A DNA stretch of 64,000 bases from Tribonema minus (Eukaryota; Sar; Xanthophyceae; Tribonematales; Tribonemataceae): positions 620,001-684,000 of the forward strand of contig JAFCMP010000490.1 of the NCBI GenBank assembly GCA_017506865.1, given 5' to 3'. The position numbers and the translations under genes were made by a program. The notes beneath the pieces are model-generated. The model was not told where the DNA came from. It saw nothing but the letters and a program-made list of their open reading frames with translations, and ran no database searches. Positions 14,690 through 26,400 of the stretch are shown here, one piece after another; position 1 is the stretch's first letter, and each line of letters begins with the position of its first letter.

Positions 14690-17600
14690 CCTGCAGGTGT
14701 TTGTGAATGTGCACACCAGCAGCTTTTGGCAGCAATGAGGCACGCGGCTTGCCCATGGCCGGTCAAATCCAGGCAGCAGCTGCAACGAAAGACTCGACAC
14801 AAAGTACAGCACCAGATAAGTTGCTGCCCCCTGATCACTGTGTAGTGACATGAGGTATGCAGTTCTGCCACAACAAATCATGCCTCTAGCGTCGTTGAAT
14901 CTTGCAGTGAAAACTCTATCCCTCCACTCGCAGCATGCTGGCATAGTACATGTCTGAGCCATAACCCCCCACTCCAAATCGGCCGGGAGGCCATCGGGCA
15001 GGTGGTGTTCCCCTGCTGCTCTAAGCGCGGGGATTACTATAGTGTTGCGGTTAGCCCGCCCCTTCAAGTTAGATGTCCATGCAGAGGGGAATAGCGAGCC
15101 GACACTAATGTTGAAGTAAAATACTTGAAGTACAAGTACCAAATCGTTGAATACTCCGGTGTGCTGATCGCGGTGCATCAAACTGCCCCCCAGTGATAAT
15201 CAGATCAGAACTGATTAACTTCAACTTAAAGTTGCAGATATTGTGGACAGCTGCAATGTCGATTATAACATGTATGCCAAACATTGTGACAGGTACCATA
15301 CATTTAATTGTCTAAGCCATAACCCCCCACTCCAAATCGGCCGGGAGGCCGTCGGGCAGGTGGTGTTCCCCTGCTGCTCTAAGCGCGGGGATTACTAGGT
15401 TACGGTTAGCCCGCCCCATCAAATTAGATGTCCACGCGGAGGTGAATAGCGAGTCGACACTAATGTCGAAGTAAAATACTTGAAGTACAAGTACCAGAAT
15501 CGTTGAATACTCCGGTGTGCTGATCGCGGTGCATCAAACTGCCCCCCAGTGATAATCAGATCAGAACTGATTAACTTCAACTTAAAGTCGCAGATATTGT
15601 GGACAGCTGCAATGTCGATTATAACATGTATGCCAAACATTGTGACAGGTACCATACATTTAATTGTCTAAGCCATAACCCCCCACTCCAAATCGGCCGG
15701 GAGGCCGTCGGGCAGGTGGTGTTCCCCTGCTGCTCTAAGCGCGGGGATTACTAGGTTGCGGTTAGCCCGCCCCTTCAAATTAGATGTCCACGCAGAGGTG
15801 AATAGCGAGTTGACACTTATGTCGAAGTAAAATACTTGAAGTACAAGTACCAGAATCATTGAATACTCCGGTGTGCTGATCGCGGTGCATCAAACTGCCC
15901 CCCAGTGATAATCAGATCAGAACTGATTAACTTCAACTTAAAGTTGCAGATATTGTGGACAGCTGCAATGTCGATTATAACATGTATGCCAAACATTGTG
16001 ACAGGTACCATACATTTAATTGTCTAAGCCATAACCCCCCACTCCAAATCGGCCGGGAGGCCGTCGGGCAGGTGGTGTTCCCCTGCTGCTCTAAGCGCGG
16101 GGATTACTATAGTGTTGCGGTTAGCCCGCCCCTTCAAGTTAGATGTCCATGCAGAGGGGAATAACGAGCCGACACTAATGTTGAAGTAAAATACTTGAAG
16201 TACAAGTACCAAATCGTTGAATACTCCGGTGTGGTATCGCGGTGCATCAAACTGCCCCCCAGTGATAACCAGATCAGAACTGATTAACTTCAACTTAAAG
16301 TTGCAGATATTGTGGACAGCTGCAATGTCGATTATAACATGTATGCCAAACATTGTGACAGGTACCATACATTTAATTGTCTAAGCCATAACCCCCCACT
16401 CCAAATCGGCCGGGAGGCCGTCGGGCAGGTGGTGTTCCCCTGCTGCTCTAAGCGCGGGGATTACTATAGTGTTGCGGTTAGCCCGCCCCTTCAAGTTAGA
16501 TGTCCATGCAGAGGGGAATAACGAGCCGACACTAATGTTGAAGTAAAATACTTGAAGTACAAGTACCAAATCGTTGAATACTCCGGTGTGGTATCGCGGT
16601 GCATCAAACTGCCCCCCAGTGATAACCAGATCAGAACTGATTAACTTCAACTTAAAGTTGCAGATATTGTGGACAGCTGCAATGTCGATTATAACATGTA
16701 TGCCAAACATTGTGACAGGTACCATACATTTAATTGTCTAAGCCATAACCCCCCACTCCAAATCGGCCGGGAGGCCGTCGGGCAGGTGGTGTTCCCCTGC
16801 TGCTCTAAGCGCGGGGATTTACCATGTTTGCGGTACGCCTGCCCCTTCAAGTTAGATGTCCATGCAGAGGTGAAGTGCCAGACTATAGCAGGCGACGCTG
16901 ATGATGAAGTACAATACTTGGAAGTACAAGTATCAGGCAATCGTTCATTACTCCGGTGTGCTGATCGCGGTGCACCAAACTGCCCCGCAGTGGTAATCAG
17001 ATCAGAGAGCCAGCATGATCAACTTCAACTTGAAGTAGCAGATATTGTGTTGGGCCTGCTGCAATGCTAATCACTACGTGTACGCCGAACATTGTAAGAA
17101 CACAGTTATTCACATCGTCTAAGCCATAACCCCCCACTCCAAATCGGCCGGGAGGCTGTCGGGCTGTTCGTTCTCCCCTGCAGCTGTAAGCGCGGGGAGT
17201 CACGATGTGCGGTACATCCGGCCATCCAAATTAGAATTTGGACAGATGTAGTGTTCTAGCAAGCCAACGGTGATGAATCAGTGCTGATGAAGCAAAATAC
17301 TTCAGTACTTCGGAAGTACAAGCATCAGTACATTCGTTGATACTCCGGCGTGCTTATCGCGGTATGCCATACTGCCCCCGCCCCTCAAAGTATCTTCCTC
17401 AAAACTCCCGACATGCTCCCATCTTCACCAGACCATCTGAATCAAGCACCAGTCACTCCGACTAAGGTGTATAGAATGACGTGCGTTCGTCGCACGCTAC
17501 GGTTTTGACTTTGGTGCACAAGGCTACTCACCGCATGCGCTGCGCAGTGTATCGGGTACAGCCGCCTGTCTCACTTATCACACCGCCTTTGCGCGCATGC

Positions 17601-17760
17601 GCAGCAAGGCAGGCCTCGTGCCTGCCTTGTCTCCTGCCTGCCTTGTTTGCGCATGCTTGTTGTGTGCAGACGGCGCTGTCAACAGCAGAATGAATGAGAA
17701 GAGCCTTGGTGCTTTGCAATACCTACGGACGGATCGCAATAGGTGAGCACGCTATCATTC
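14690..17760. repeat. segmental duplication block A
   Basis: Block A consists of a unique-looking left flank (14690-14957), seven tandem repeats (14958-about 17390) and a right flank (17390-17760). Block B (18590-21810) has the same three parts in the same order. The flanks align with scattered substitutions, so the whole unit, not only the repeat, was duplicated. The left flank holds VFVNVHTSSFW (VFVTAHIRTFW in B), and the right flank holds an AG-bounded, GT-bounded segment around 17670-17742 with a similar partner in B. These may be remains of exons. Confidence 0.75.
14958..17390. repeat. satellite array A, seven units of about 357 bp
   Basis: Units start (at GCCATAACCCCC or its variant) at 14958, 15316, 15672, 16028, 16385, 16742 and 17123. 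The first five to six are nearly identical and 356-358 bp apart; the last is clearly diverged (381 bp). Each unit contains a GC-rich half with CCACTCCAAATCGG, an AT-richer half with ACTTGAAGTACAAGTACC, and the sequence TTAACTTCAACTTAAAGTTG. Open frames repeated with the unit (for example 114 codons on the minus strand) follow the repeat and show no protein family features. Homogeneity at one end suggests recent unit-by-unit amplification. Confidence 0.9.
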
Positions 17761-18589
17761 AGTTCACTCACACAACGTTTTTTTCCCAGCTGAGAGGTTC
17801 CATCAACGCTTTTGCGAGAGGCAACCAAGTGCAGCGCTAGCTTGAAGTGCATCACGACACTTGAGAGGAACACATATTAGAGTTTCACATGCAAGTGAAG
17901 TCGATTAGCTCGCGCATTAGGGGCGTGGAGCGGTTGCTTGCTCTGCCTGCTGCGTTTCTTCCTTCAAAAGCACCTGAACGGAATCCGCTGCAGAGTTGAC
18001 TTGCAATCAGTCGTGGCGCAACAACAGAAGCGTGCGTGTAGCACAGACGTCCTGATCAGCAGCGCTACCATCCTTTCACTTGAAGTTATATCCGTGCCCG
18101 TTTCATCAGAGCTGCACACCAGGCCGCTGAGCGCATTGCTCTTGTATGTAGGCTCTGTAGCTCAAGCGTTCCTTACAGAGCATGATCCCTGCTGCACTTG
18201 CTCATTACACGCTTTGATCTGGCACCCTCTGAGACGCATAGATATCATTCTTGTCATCACACAGACAGGGAGCGCCACAGCCATGTTTGAGCTTGCGTCC
18301 ACTTGTTAAACTGTCGCTGTGTGTTTCGCCATGGGCGGACCGTTGAGTGCTGCCGTTGGCTGGCGGGCTGAACGCATGCACGTGCACGTGTGTGTAAGTG
18401 CAAGGTCATACAGCCTCAAAATGGAATCCCTTTTTTGAAAGAGCAGGCGGCTGGCTGGTTGGCCGTGACACCAAGTAACTCAGTGCCCATGCTACGAAGG
18501 GAGCCAGTTGCATTGCCACTGGCTTCTGCTGCTTCTGCTGATGTATCAGGCAGTCAAGTGGTTGTTCATGACCTTATTTTTCAAACCGC
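17761..18589. other. spacer between the two duplicated blocks
   Basis: No recognisable gene. Open frames such as the one at 17938-18309 have no motifs. The sequence does not align by eye with the region upstream of block A. Confidence 0.4.
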
Positions 18590-21500
18590 ACTCAACTCTC
18601 TCTCGCGCTTCTTCATGTCTTTGTCACCGCGCACATCAGGACCTTCTGGCGGCAGTGAGGTGCGGCTTGGCTGCCACTCCAGGCAGAAGCTGCAATGAAG
18701 ACTGGGCACAAGGAACAGTACCAGATAAGTTGTTGCCCCCTGACCACTGTGTGGTGATACTTCGAAGTACTTCGAAGTATACCGTGTGCAAATCTGCAGC
18801 ACAACTAGTCTCTAGTGCTTCCACCATGTGTTATCTCGCAGTGGAACCCGTATCCCCTTCATTAACAGCGCACTGGCATAGTAGGTACATGCCTAAGCCA
18901 TAACCCCCCACTCCAAACCGGGCCGGAGGTCCGTCGGGCTGTTGGGGCTCCCCTGCTGCTCTAAGTGCGGGGAGTGCCATGTGCGGTACGTCCGGCCATT
19001 TCAAGTTAGATGCCCAGAAAGATGTAGAGTGGTGAAGGTGTTGAAGCAATACACTTTTCACTTTGAAGTACAAGTACCAGGCCAATCGTTGATTACTCCG
19101 GCGTGCTTATCGCGGTATGCCAAACTGCCAGTGCCCCCCACTGATGATCAGAGCCAGCATGAGCAAGCCTCAGCTTGAAGCAAATATAGATTCGGTCCTA
19201 CTGCAATGTCGACCATCACATGTACGCCAAACATTGCAACAGATACCATATTTTGCATTGATTGTCTAAGCCACAACTTCTCACTCCAAAGCGGCCGGGA
19301 GGTCCGTCGGGCTGTTAGTGGTCCCCTGCAGCTCTAAGCGCGGGGAGTACTATGTTGCGGTACGCCTGCCCCTTCAAGTTAGATGCCCATACAGAGGTGA
19401 AGTGGTAGAATAGAGCAAGCTGACGCTGATGATGAACTAGAATACTTGAAGTACAAGCATCAGGCCAATCGTTGATTACCCCGGCGTGCTGATCGCGGTG
19501 CGCCAAAATGCCCCCACTCATAGTCAGTCCAGAGAGCCAGCATGATCAACTTCAACGTGAAGTCGCAGTGTTGGACCTGCTGCAGTGTTGATCATATGAT
19601 GTGACATTAGATGTATGCCATAAAATTGTGACATACTGTATATTGAGTTATCTAAGCCTTAACCCCCACTCCAAATCGGGCCGGAGGTCCGTCGGGCTGG
19701 TGGTGTTCCCCTGCAGCTCTGAGCGCGGGGGAGTCACCGTATTTGCGGTACGCCCGCCCCTTCAAGTTAGATGCCCATGCAGACGTGAAGTGCTTGTGAC
19801 AGTGCTGATGATGAAGTAACATTTGAAGTACAAGTACCAGATCATTCGTGGATTACCCCGGCGTGCTGATCGCGGTGCGTCAAACTGCCCCCTATGCTTA
19901 GAGTCAGCAACATTCTACAAGCTTCGATTTACAAAAATTGTCATCACTTATTTCATCATGATAGTCCTACTGCAATATCAAGCATCACATGTACCCAAAC
20001 ACTCCAACAGCTCCCAGATTTTGCACATGTCTAAGCCATAACCCCCACACCAAATCGGCCAGGAGGTCCGTCGGGCTGTTGGGTCTCCCCTGCAGCTTCA
20101 AGCGCGGGGAGGTCACCAAATGCGGTACGCTCGCCTTCAAGTTAGATGTCCATACAGACGTGAAGTGCTTGTGCAAGACAGAGCAGATGATGAAGTAACA
20201 CTTGAAGTACAGGTATCAGGCCATCTCTGTTGATTACCCCGGTGTGCTAATCGCGGTGCATCAAATTGCCCCCCATGCTTAGAACCAGTGTCATTCTAAA
20301 TGCTTCAGTTCACGAAATTTCCAATCACTTGTTTCACTATGTTGGTCCTGCTGCACTATCAAGTATCACATGTACCCAAAGTAATTCAACAGCTATGTAC
20401 CATATTTAAAATGCTATTTTGCATTGTCTAAGCCATACCCCCCACACCAAAACGGGCAGGAGCTCCGTCAGGCTGTTGGGGCTCCCCTGCAGCTCTAACC
20501 GCGGGGAGTCACCATGTGCGGTACGCCTGTCCCTCAGTTAGATGCCCAGACAGATGTAAAGTTTTTGAGCAAGCCAACACTCATGATGAAGTAATACACT
20601 TTACACTATAAAGTACAAGTACCAGGCCATTTGTTGATGACTCCGGCGTGCTTATCGCGGTGCGTCAAACTGCCCCCCCTGAAATCAGTCCAGCAATGAT
20701 CAACCTCAACTTGAACTTACTCTCATGATGTTGGTCCTGCTGCAATGTAGAGCATCATTTGTACGCCAAACATTGTCACAACATATACAACATATATTGC
20801 CTTATCTCGCTTTGTCTAAGCCACAACCCCCCACTCCAAATCGGGCCGGAGGTCCGTCGGGCCGTTGGGGCTCCCCTGCAGCTCCAAGGGCGGGGAGTCA
20901 GCCATGTGCGGTACCCCCGCCCCTTCAAGTTAGATGCCCAGACAGATGTGAAGTGCTTTAGGAAGCCAATACTGATGATAACGCAGGACACTATACACAT
21001 TGGAAGTACACGTACCAGCCCATTCGTTGATCACTCCGGCGTGCTTATCGCGGTTCGTCAAACTGCCCCCCACTGTAATCAGATCAGAGAGAGCATGATC
21101 AAGCCTCAACTTGAAGTTGCTATCATTGTGTTGAACCTGCTGCAATGTCGAGCATCACATGTACGCCAAACATTGTAATGGATGCCTCGTTTCGCATTGT
21201 CTAGGCCATAACCCCCACTCCAAACTGGGCCGGAGGTCCGTCGGGCTGTTCGTGTTTCCCTGCAGCTGTAAGCGCGGGAGCATGATGTGCGGTACCCCCG
21301 GCCACTCAAGTTAGATGCCCAGAGAGATGTGTGTGCTAGCAAGCCAGCGCTGATGATGAAGCAACGTACTGAAGTAGTAGTATCAGGCCATTCGTTGATA
21401 CTCCGGCTTGCTTATCGCGGTATGCCATACTGCCCCCGCCCCTCAATGTACCTTTCCCAGAAGTTGCGACCTGCTCTAATCCTCACCAAAAAATCTGGAT

Positions 21501-21810
21501 CAAGCACCAGTCATTCCGTCTAAAATGTATAGAAAGAGGTGCGTGTGTCGTGCACTATGTACCGTATTTTGACCATGGTGCGCAAGGCCACTCACCGCAT
21601 GCGCTGCGCAGTGTCTCGGGTACAGCCACCTGTCTCACTTTTCACACCGCCTTTGCGTGCATGCGCAGCAAGGCAGGCCTCGTGCCTGCCTTGCTCGTGC
21701 GCTTTGATGCTTGCTGTGTGCAGGCGCCGCCGTCACCAGCAGAATGAAGGCGAAGAGCCTTGGTGCTTCGCGATACCCGATGGCGGAATGCAAACGGTGA
21801 GCACGCTATC
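18590..21810. repeat. segmental duplication block B
   Basis: Related to block A in both flanks and in the array. The left flank (18590-18896) aligns with 14690-14957, including CACCAGATAAGTTG versus TACCAGATAAGTTG and CCCCCTGACCACTGTGT versus CCCCCTGATCACTGTGT. The right flank (21446-21810) aligns with 17390-17760, including CCGCATGCGCTGCGCAGTGT and GCAAGGCAGGCCTCGTGCCT. Divergence is much higher than among the first units of array A. Confidence 0.75.
18897..21440. repeat. satellite array B, seven diverged units of 373-397 bp
   Basis: Units start at 18897, 19270, 19656, 20035, 20432, 20820 and 21205. They share the core of array A (CCACTCCAAATCGGGCCGGA, CTTCAAGTTAGATGCC, CTCCGGCGTGCTTATCGCGG) but differ from one another by many substitutions and small indels. 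Array B therefore looks older or not homogenised. Like array A it has exactly seven units, so the repeat number may predate the block duplication. Confidence 0.9.
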
Positions 21811-23269
21811 ATTGCGCTCAGTGCAAGCATGCACATGTCCACCTTTGCTGATGCGCCCTAGAACCTGATACTTATCTAGCCCTGCTTCTGAAGATGCCAG
21901 CTGGGCTCCATTGCAGGCTCATGGCCAGTGTATGCAGCAGTTAATATCATCAAGAGGAGTACTAACAAGGATAGCATTGTGCATGTTGATTTGCAGGCAG
22001 CCACAGTATGACACCTGCTAGTTGAAGACCAGTTTTACGTCTTGCAGCATCCTTGCGCACTCTCTCACGTTCAGTGCTGCTGCTGCTGCTTTTGCTGCTG
22101 CAGCTGCTGCCGTCCGGCAAAGACAAGGGGACGCTGCCAGCACACCGACAGCGCCTGATGAGATGGGCTGCGTTGCGCGACCGCTGATGCCACCACCCTT
22201 TGCAACGCCACCAACTGCAACGTCACACGTGCGACGCCGGACCACAACCCGCTTCATCGACGACTCCAGTCTAAATGATAACTTGCCGGCGGAGGAGTGT
22301 CCGGTGTTGGCCGCGCGTATAGACAATGCATGTATACATAGAGAGGTGGTTTGAGGGCACGCTGTGGCACGCTTTGCTAAGGGTTGACATCACCATAAAC
22401 CCTAACTTTAGGGCTGTTGTGCTCACAGCGCTGCGCGCTGCAAAGCTGGGGCACCGACGAGTGCCAGATCGTACTCGCTGTTAGCAGCATGAAGGGCGCC
22501 GGTGCCATGCGCATTAGCTGCTGGCAACCCAGGGGTTCGCTGTTGTAAACTGTCGCAGAGAGCCGCACAATCAGTACACTTGATGGTGCGAGTACAGGAG
22601 TCTGAAGTCATTCACCGGCCAGTCAATGAAACGACTGCACATTGTACCATAGCAAGTTTGCGTCTGCGTTTGCTTGCTTGCTGCCCCTGTGTTTTGGCCA
22701 TTCGCAGTAAGAAAATTGCTTGCTTCTCTGCTTCTTGCCAGATGATGAGGTAGCACTGCTAGCCCTAACCCTAAGGAGTGCAGCTAGTTTTTGAAAAGTC
22801 AGGCTGACGCCGCCAGAAGTTGGAGTGTCACCGACTTGCTGGTCATGAACCATGCAATGCACTGCTGCGCAGTGCAGTTTAGCTTGGCACACGAGGCTTG
22901 ATCGTAGAGTTGACGTTCTGAGTGGTCAGGCGTCAAAGCAGATGCTTGCCTCATGTTCACACTTGACAGATTTGTCAGAACTAGTGTGCACCCAGCAACT
23001 GCAGCAGCAAACCTCCAGAAGCACAAATCCACGAGAACAGAGGAGATGCGGATAAACGGTGTGATTAAACGCGCTTGGCCTGCCCCCCCCCCCCGCCCCC
23101 CCTTCTCCCGTGATGTGCTCTGCTGTGTCGTTGGCAAACTGTAGACTGAAGGGCAGCTCTACTCTGCCCCCGCCGTACGCACCACAACTTGTGAGACTGG
23201 TCCAGTTTGTCTGTCTAGTCTTGTACGTGCCACTTTCGGGACGACTCGACACCACACACATGCACGGCA
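21811..23269. other. spacer with telomere-like words, no firm gene
   Basis: Contains CCCTAA/TTAGGG words (22396-22412 and around 22760). One plus-strand open frame (22022-22354, 110 codons, with an Ala run and VRRRTTTRFIDDSSLNDN) might be an exon but has no recognisable domain and no independent support. Confidence 0.35.
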
Positions 23270-23400
23270 GTGAGCAGCTATTGCCGCATGTTCTACCCCC
23301 AGGAAATGGTGTTGCCACGCACACAGCAGCAGTGAGCAGCTATGCCACCAATTCCATCCTCACTGGATGGTTTTAGAGGGCACACGGCATCAGTGAGCAG
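23270..23400 (-). repeat. two echoes of the 3' end of the lumen-protein gene
   Basis: The sequence CAGTGAGCAGCTATTG...CCACTGAATGGTGTTG that spans the stop codon (23390-23435) recurs at about 23265-23310 and, more decayed, at 23328-23372. All three lie head to tail. Unlike the intron echoes these lie beyond the last exon, but they have the same geometry. Confidence 0.7.
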
Positions 23401-26400
23401 CTATTGTCGCCTGTTCCACCCCCACTGAATGGTGTTGGCGGGTGCAGCGGGGGCGGCGGCGGCTGTCGCAGCTATCGACTCTTTGAGGTCCAACAGCGCG
23501 TCGATGCGTTCTAGCACGGCGATTTCCATGCTGGGCAACGCGGCTTGGCCCTTCTCCTCAAGCGCCTTGTTCACCTGCACACGATTGACGAAAGAACGAC
23601 AGAAATGGTGGTGAGATGCGGTGCGTTGGTCTGTCCTTTGATTGTTGCCGCTGCGTAATCTAGTACTTCAAGAAGTACTTTGAACTATGTGAACATGACA
23701 GAGAGCAAGCGGATGGGTCCCAAAGCTGCAACTTCAACAACGGCAATGACGCCTGCTCCTTGGCAATAGGCATTTTGATCGTTTTACCGTTGAGCTGATG
23801 TGACACATAGACCAGCAACATGCAGTGGGACACAATATGACCCAACACAGGCGCCATTTTTGGGGTCCCCTTTGTGTTTGCTTGTGTCTGTTTGAGACCG
23901 TGCGTGCTTGTAAACAATGCCGAGAGTTGGCATGGTTTGAGCAGGAATTAAAACTACCTGAAGTCCGGCCATACCATAGTACAAATTGAGGCGACTTCCC
24001 CAGAGTCTCAGTCATATTACTTCAAGATGGTGATATCAACTGCGATTTCCCCAGAGGCGCAGTCGTGAGACGTGAACGTCGTGATCTTGACTGCCACTGG
24101 CGACTTTCAGGCACAACTGTCTGCGTGTCCGCACAGTGACAACTTGATGCAACTTCCCGAGGGTCAGCCATGAAAGTTGCACATCGTCGTCTTGAAGTAC
24201 GCACACCACCGTGCATGCCACCTCCTGTTGCGTTTCACATACTCCAAGAGTATAAGTGCATACATGAATCGTACAGACAACAACAACAACACTCGAAAGC
24301 ACAGATATTCAGTCACATCTGCGTACCTGCACAGTGACGATGGCCTCCGTGCGCTGCACCTGCCCCCCCAGCTTGATGGGCTTGCTGATGCCGTACCCCG
24401 TCAAGTCCCCCGCGTCGAGCGTTGCCAGCTTGCCGTCGACATCCAGCACCACCGCCACGCCAATCTCATCCTAAGGCAAGCGAACGAGACCAAAGTCAGC
24501 CAAGAAAAGTCGATCAAGATAAGCTACAGGGGGTAATTCGTATGTGTTGTGACATGAGGTCAGTAGCCTCCCATGTTGAGCGCTGCCCTAGCTTGGCGTC
24601 AACGTCAACCACTACCGCCGCGCCAATCTCATCCTGCGGCACGACAGCAAGACCGACGTCGACCGAGATCAGCTATAGGGGGCAATTATGTCATGAGCAC
24701 ATGCTGACATGGGGGTCGATGCGCCCATGTTGAGCATTGCCCTAGGTTGGCATCATTGTTGAGAACTTCTGGCATGCCAATCTTGTAAGCTAACATGAGG
24801 TCTGGCGTGCGAAATGTCCACGTTGACCAACATGCAGATAAAAATAGGCACACAGGGTAGCACTAACGCGGGGCGGGGTCTGAGCACCATATTTGCGGTC
24901 GAGCGCTGCTGTGATGCAGAGAAGTCAGACCCTGATCATAACCCTAAGATGGATGGCCTTGCATCTAGTATCGTCAGTATGCTTTGGTGCGTGTGTCTGT
25001 AATCAACAACGCATCACTGATTCCGGCCAGCATGGGCAGATGTGCTGTAAGTAGACCTGAGCGGATAGTAACACTTTGAAGTATGGCATTGCCGCATAGC
25101 AGGGTATGCGCACTCTGCAACTGTTGAAGTTGCACTCGCGCATCTGCGTCTGCGCCATGCCTCAACCAACCCCGTGTTCCAAGCCCAATATTGCCATGCG
25201 TTCACACTCCATAAGGTCAGCAGGTAACTGAGAACACCTTGCTCGTGCAGTAGAGCCTATCATTGAGCCGAACTTTCGAGCGGGCACAAGCCAGGGGTAG
25301 AAGCCAAACGCATGAGCCATACTATATGTGCGCCGTCATTGAGCTACAACACATTTGCAATGTTGACGGCAAGTGGGGTTTGAAAACTTCGATGTTGTAA
25401 CTTCAACTCACCTGTGCCCGTGCGTCGTTGAGCCAGACCTCCTTTGTAAGCGGAAAGGCCAGGTCGTCAGCGGTGAGCTCCAGGAGCGCTGGAAACTTCA
25501 ATCCCTTCAGAGGCACCCTGCGCGACAACAGTTACAGCCCACAGCTCAGGGATGTTGGAAGTTGGGAGAGGCTGAGGCTGAGGGGTGTACTGCGCACATC
25601 GTGATGTTGTGGAAAGGCACACCACCTCTTGTGGCCATGAAAACTTCAATGTGAAGTAATGAAAGCACGTGTGTGCCAAGTACAAGTATCGTGCTGCCCA
25701 TGATGTGAGGGTGAGCGGGCTGTTTGTGCAGGATGTGCACCAGCGCGTGCACCTTCCTGATGCTGCCGCGGCGGAGAAACGCTGGCGCAATCACTCATGC
25801 ATTGCGCACCAAAGCACTCTGTGGTCCTTACGGTTGCGGTCAGGGTTAGGGTTTACCCTAGCCTGACCCTGCAGACTGCGCGCGAAAATCACATCATAGG
25901 TACGCGGCCCCTGAAGGCTGCGGCCGAACGCAGCTCCTAACCCTAAGCGCGCGCACGCAGCGTTGATGTAACGCGCGTGCACCACACAGCGTGGGGTATC
26001 ACGCAACGATGCGTCATTCACACCTTCTGGATGCCACAGGCGGCCCGGACCTCCCGAACGCCGTCACAATGAGGCGCGCGTCCTCCGTGTCCAGCTCGGG
26101 GAACGGCCCCACGTCGGGAAACCCCAGGGGGAACGCGTCCGACTTGATGGACACGACGACGCGCGCGATGAGCTCCCCCGGCTCGCGCAGCGCGTCGCGG
26201 CGCAGGACCTCCTGCTGCTCCGCGCGCACGCGCGTGACCTGCCAGCGGGCAGTGGACAATCGCGGGCGCAAAATCCTCAGGGGTGCATGTGTGTGTGTGA
26301 AGACTCTGGAGGTAATCTGGTAGCTCATAGATTGTTTGAGGGAATGCAGAAGAGGGGGTCGCCCCGGGCTCGCGCAGCGCGTCGCGACGCAGGACCTCCT

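Noticed and set aside
16024-16725. identical 114-codon minus-strand frames repeated in array A
   Set aside because: They recur only because the DNA unit repeats; no protein family features, and diverged units do not keep the frame.
14958-21440. CRISPR-like array
   Set aside because: Units are long contiguous tandem repeats without unique spacers, in a eukaryotic setting.
25680-25790. extra exon in the lumen-protein gene (frame RKVHALVHILHKQ)
   Set aside because: Exons 2 and 3 join directly in phase (AG plus G gives Arg) and the extra frame lacks clear splice borders.
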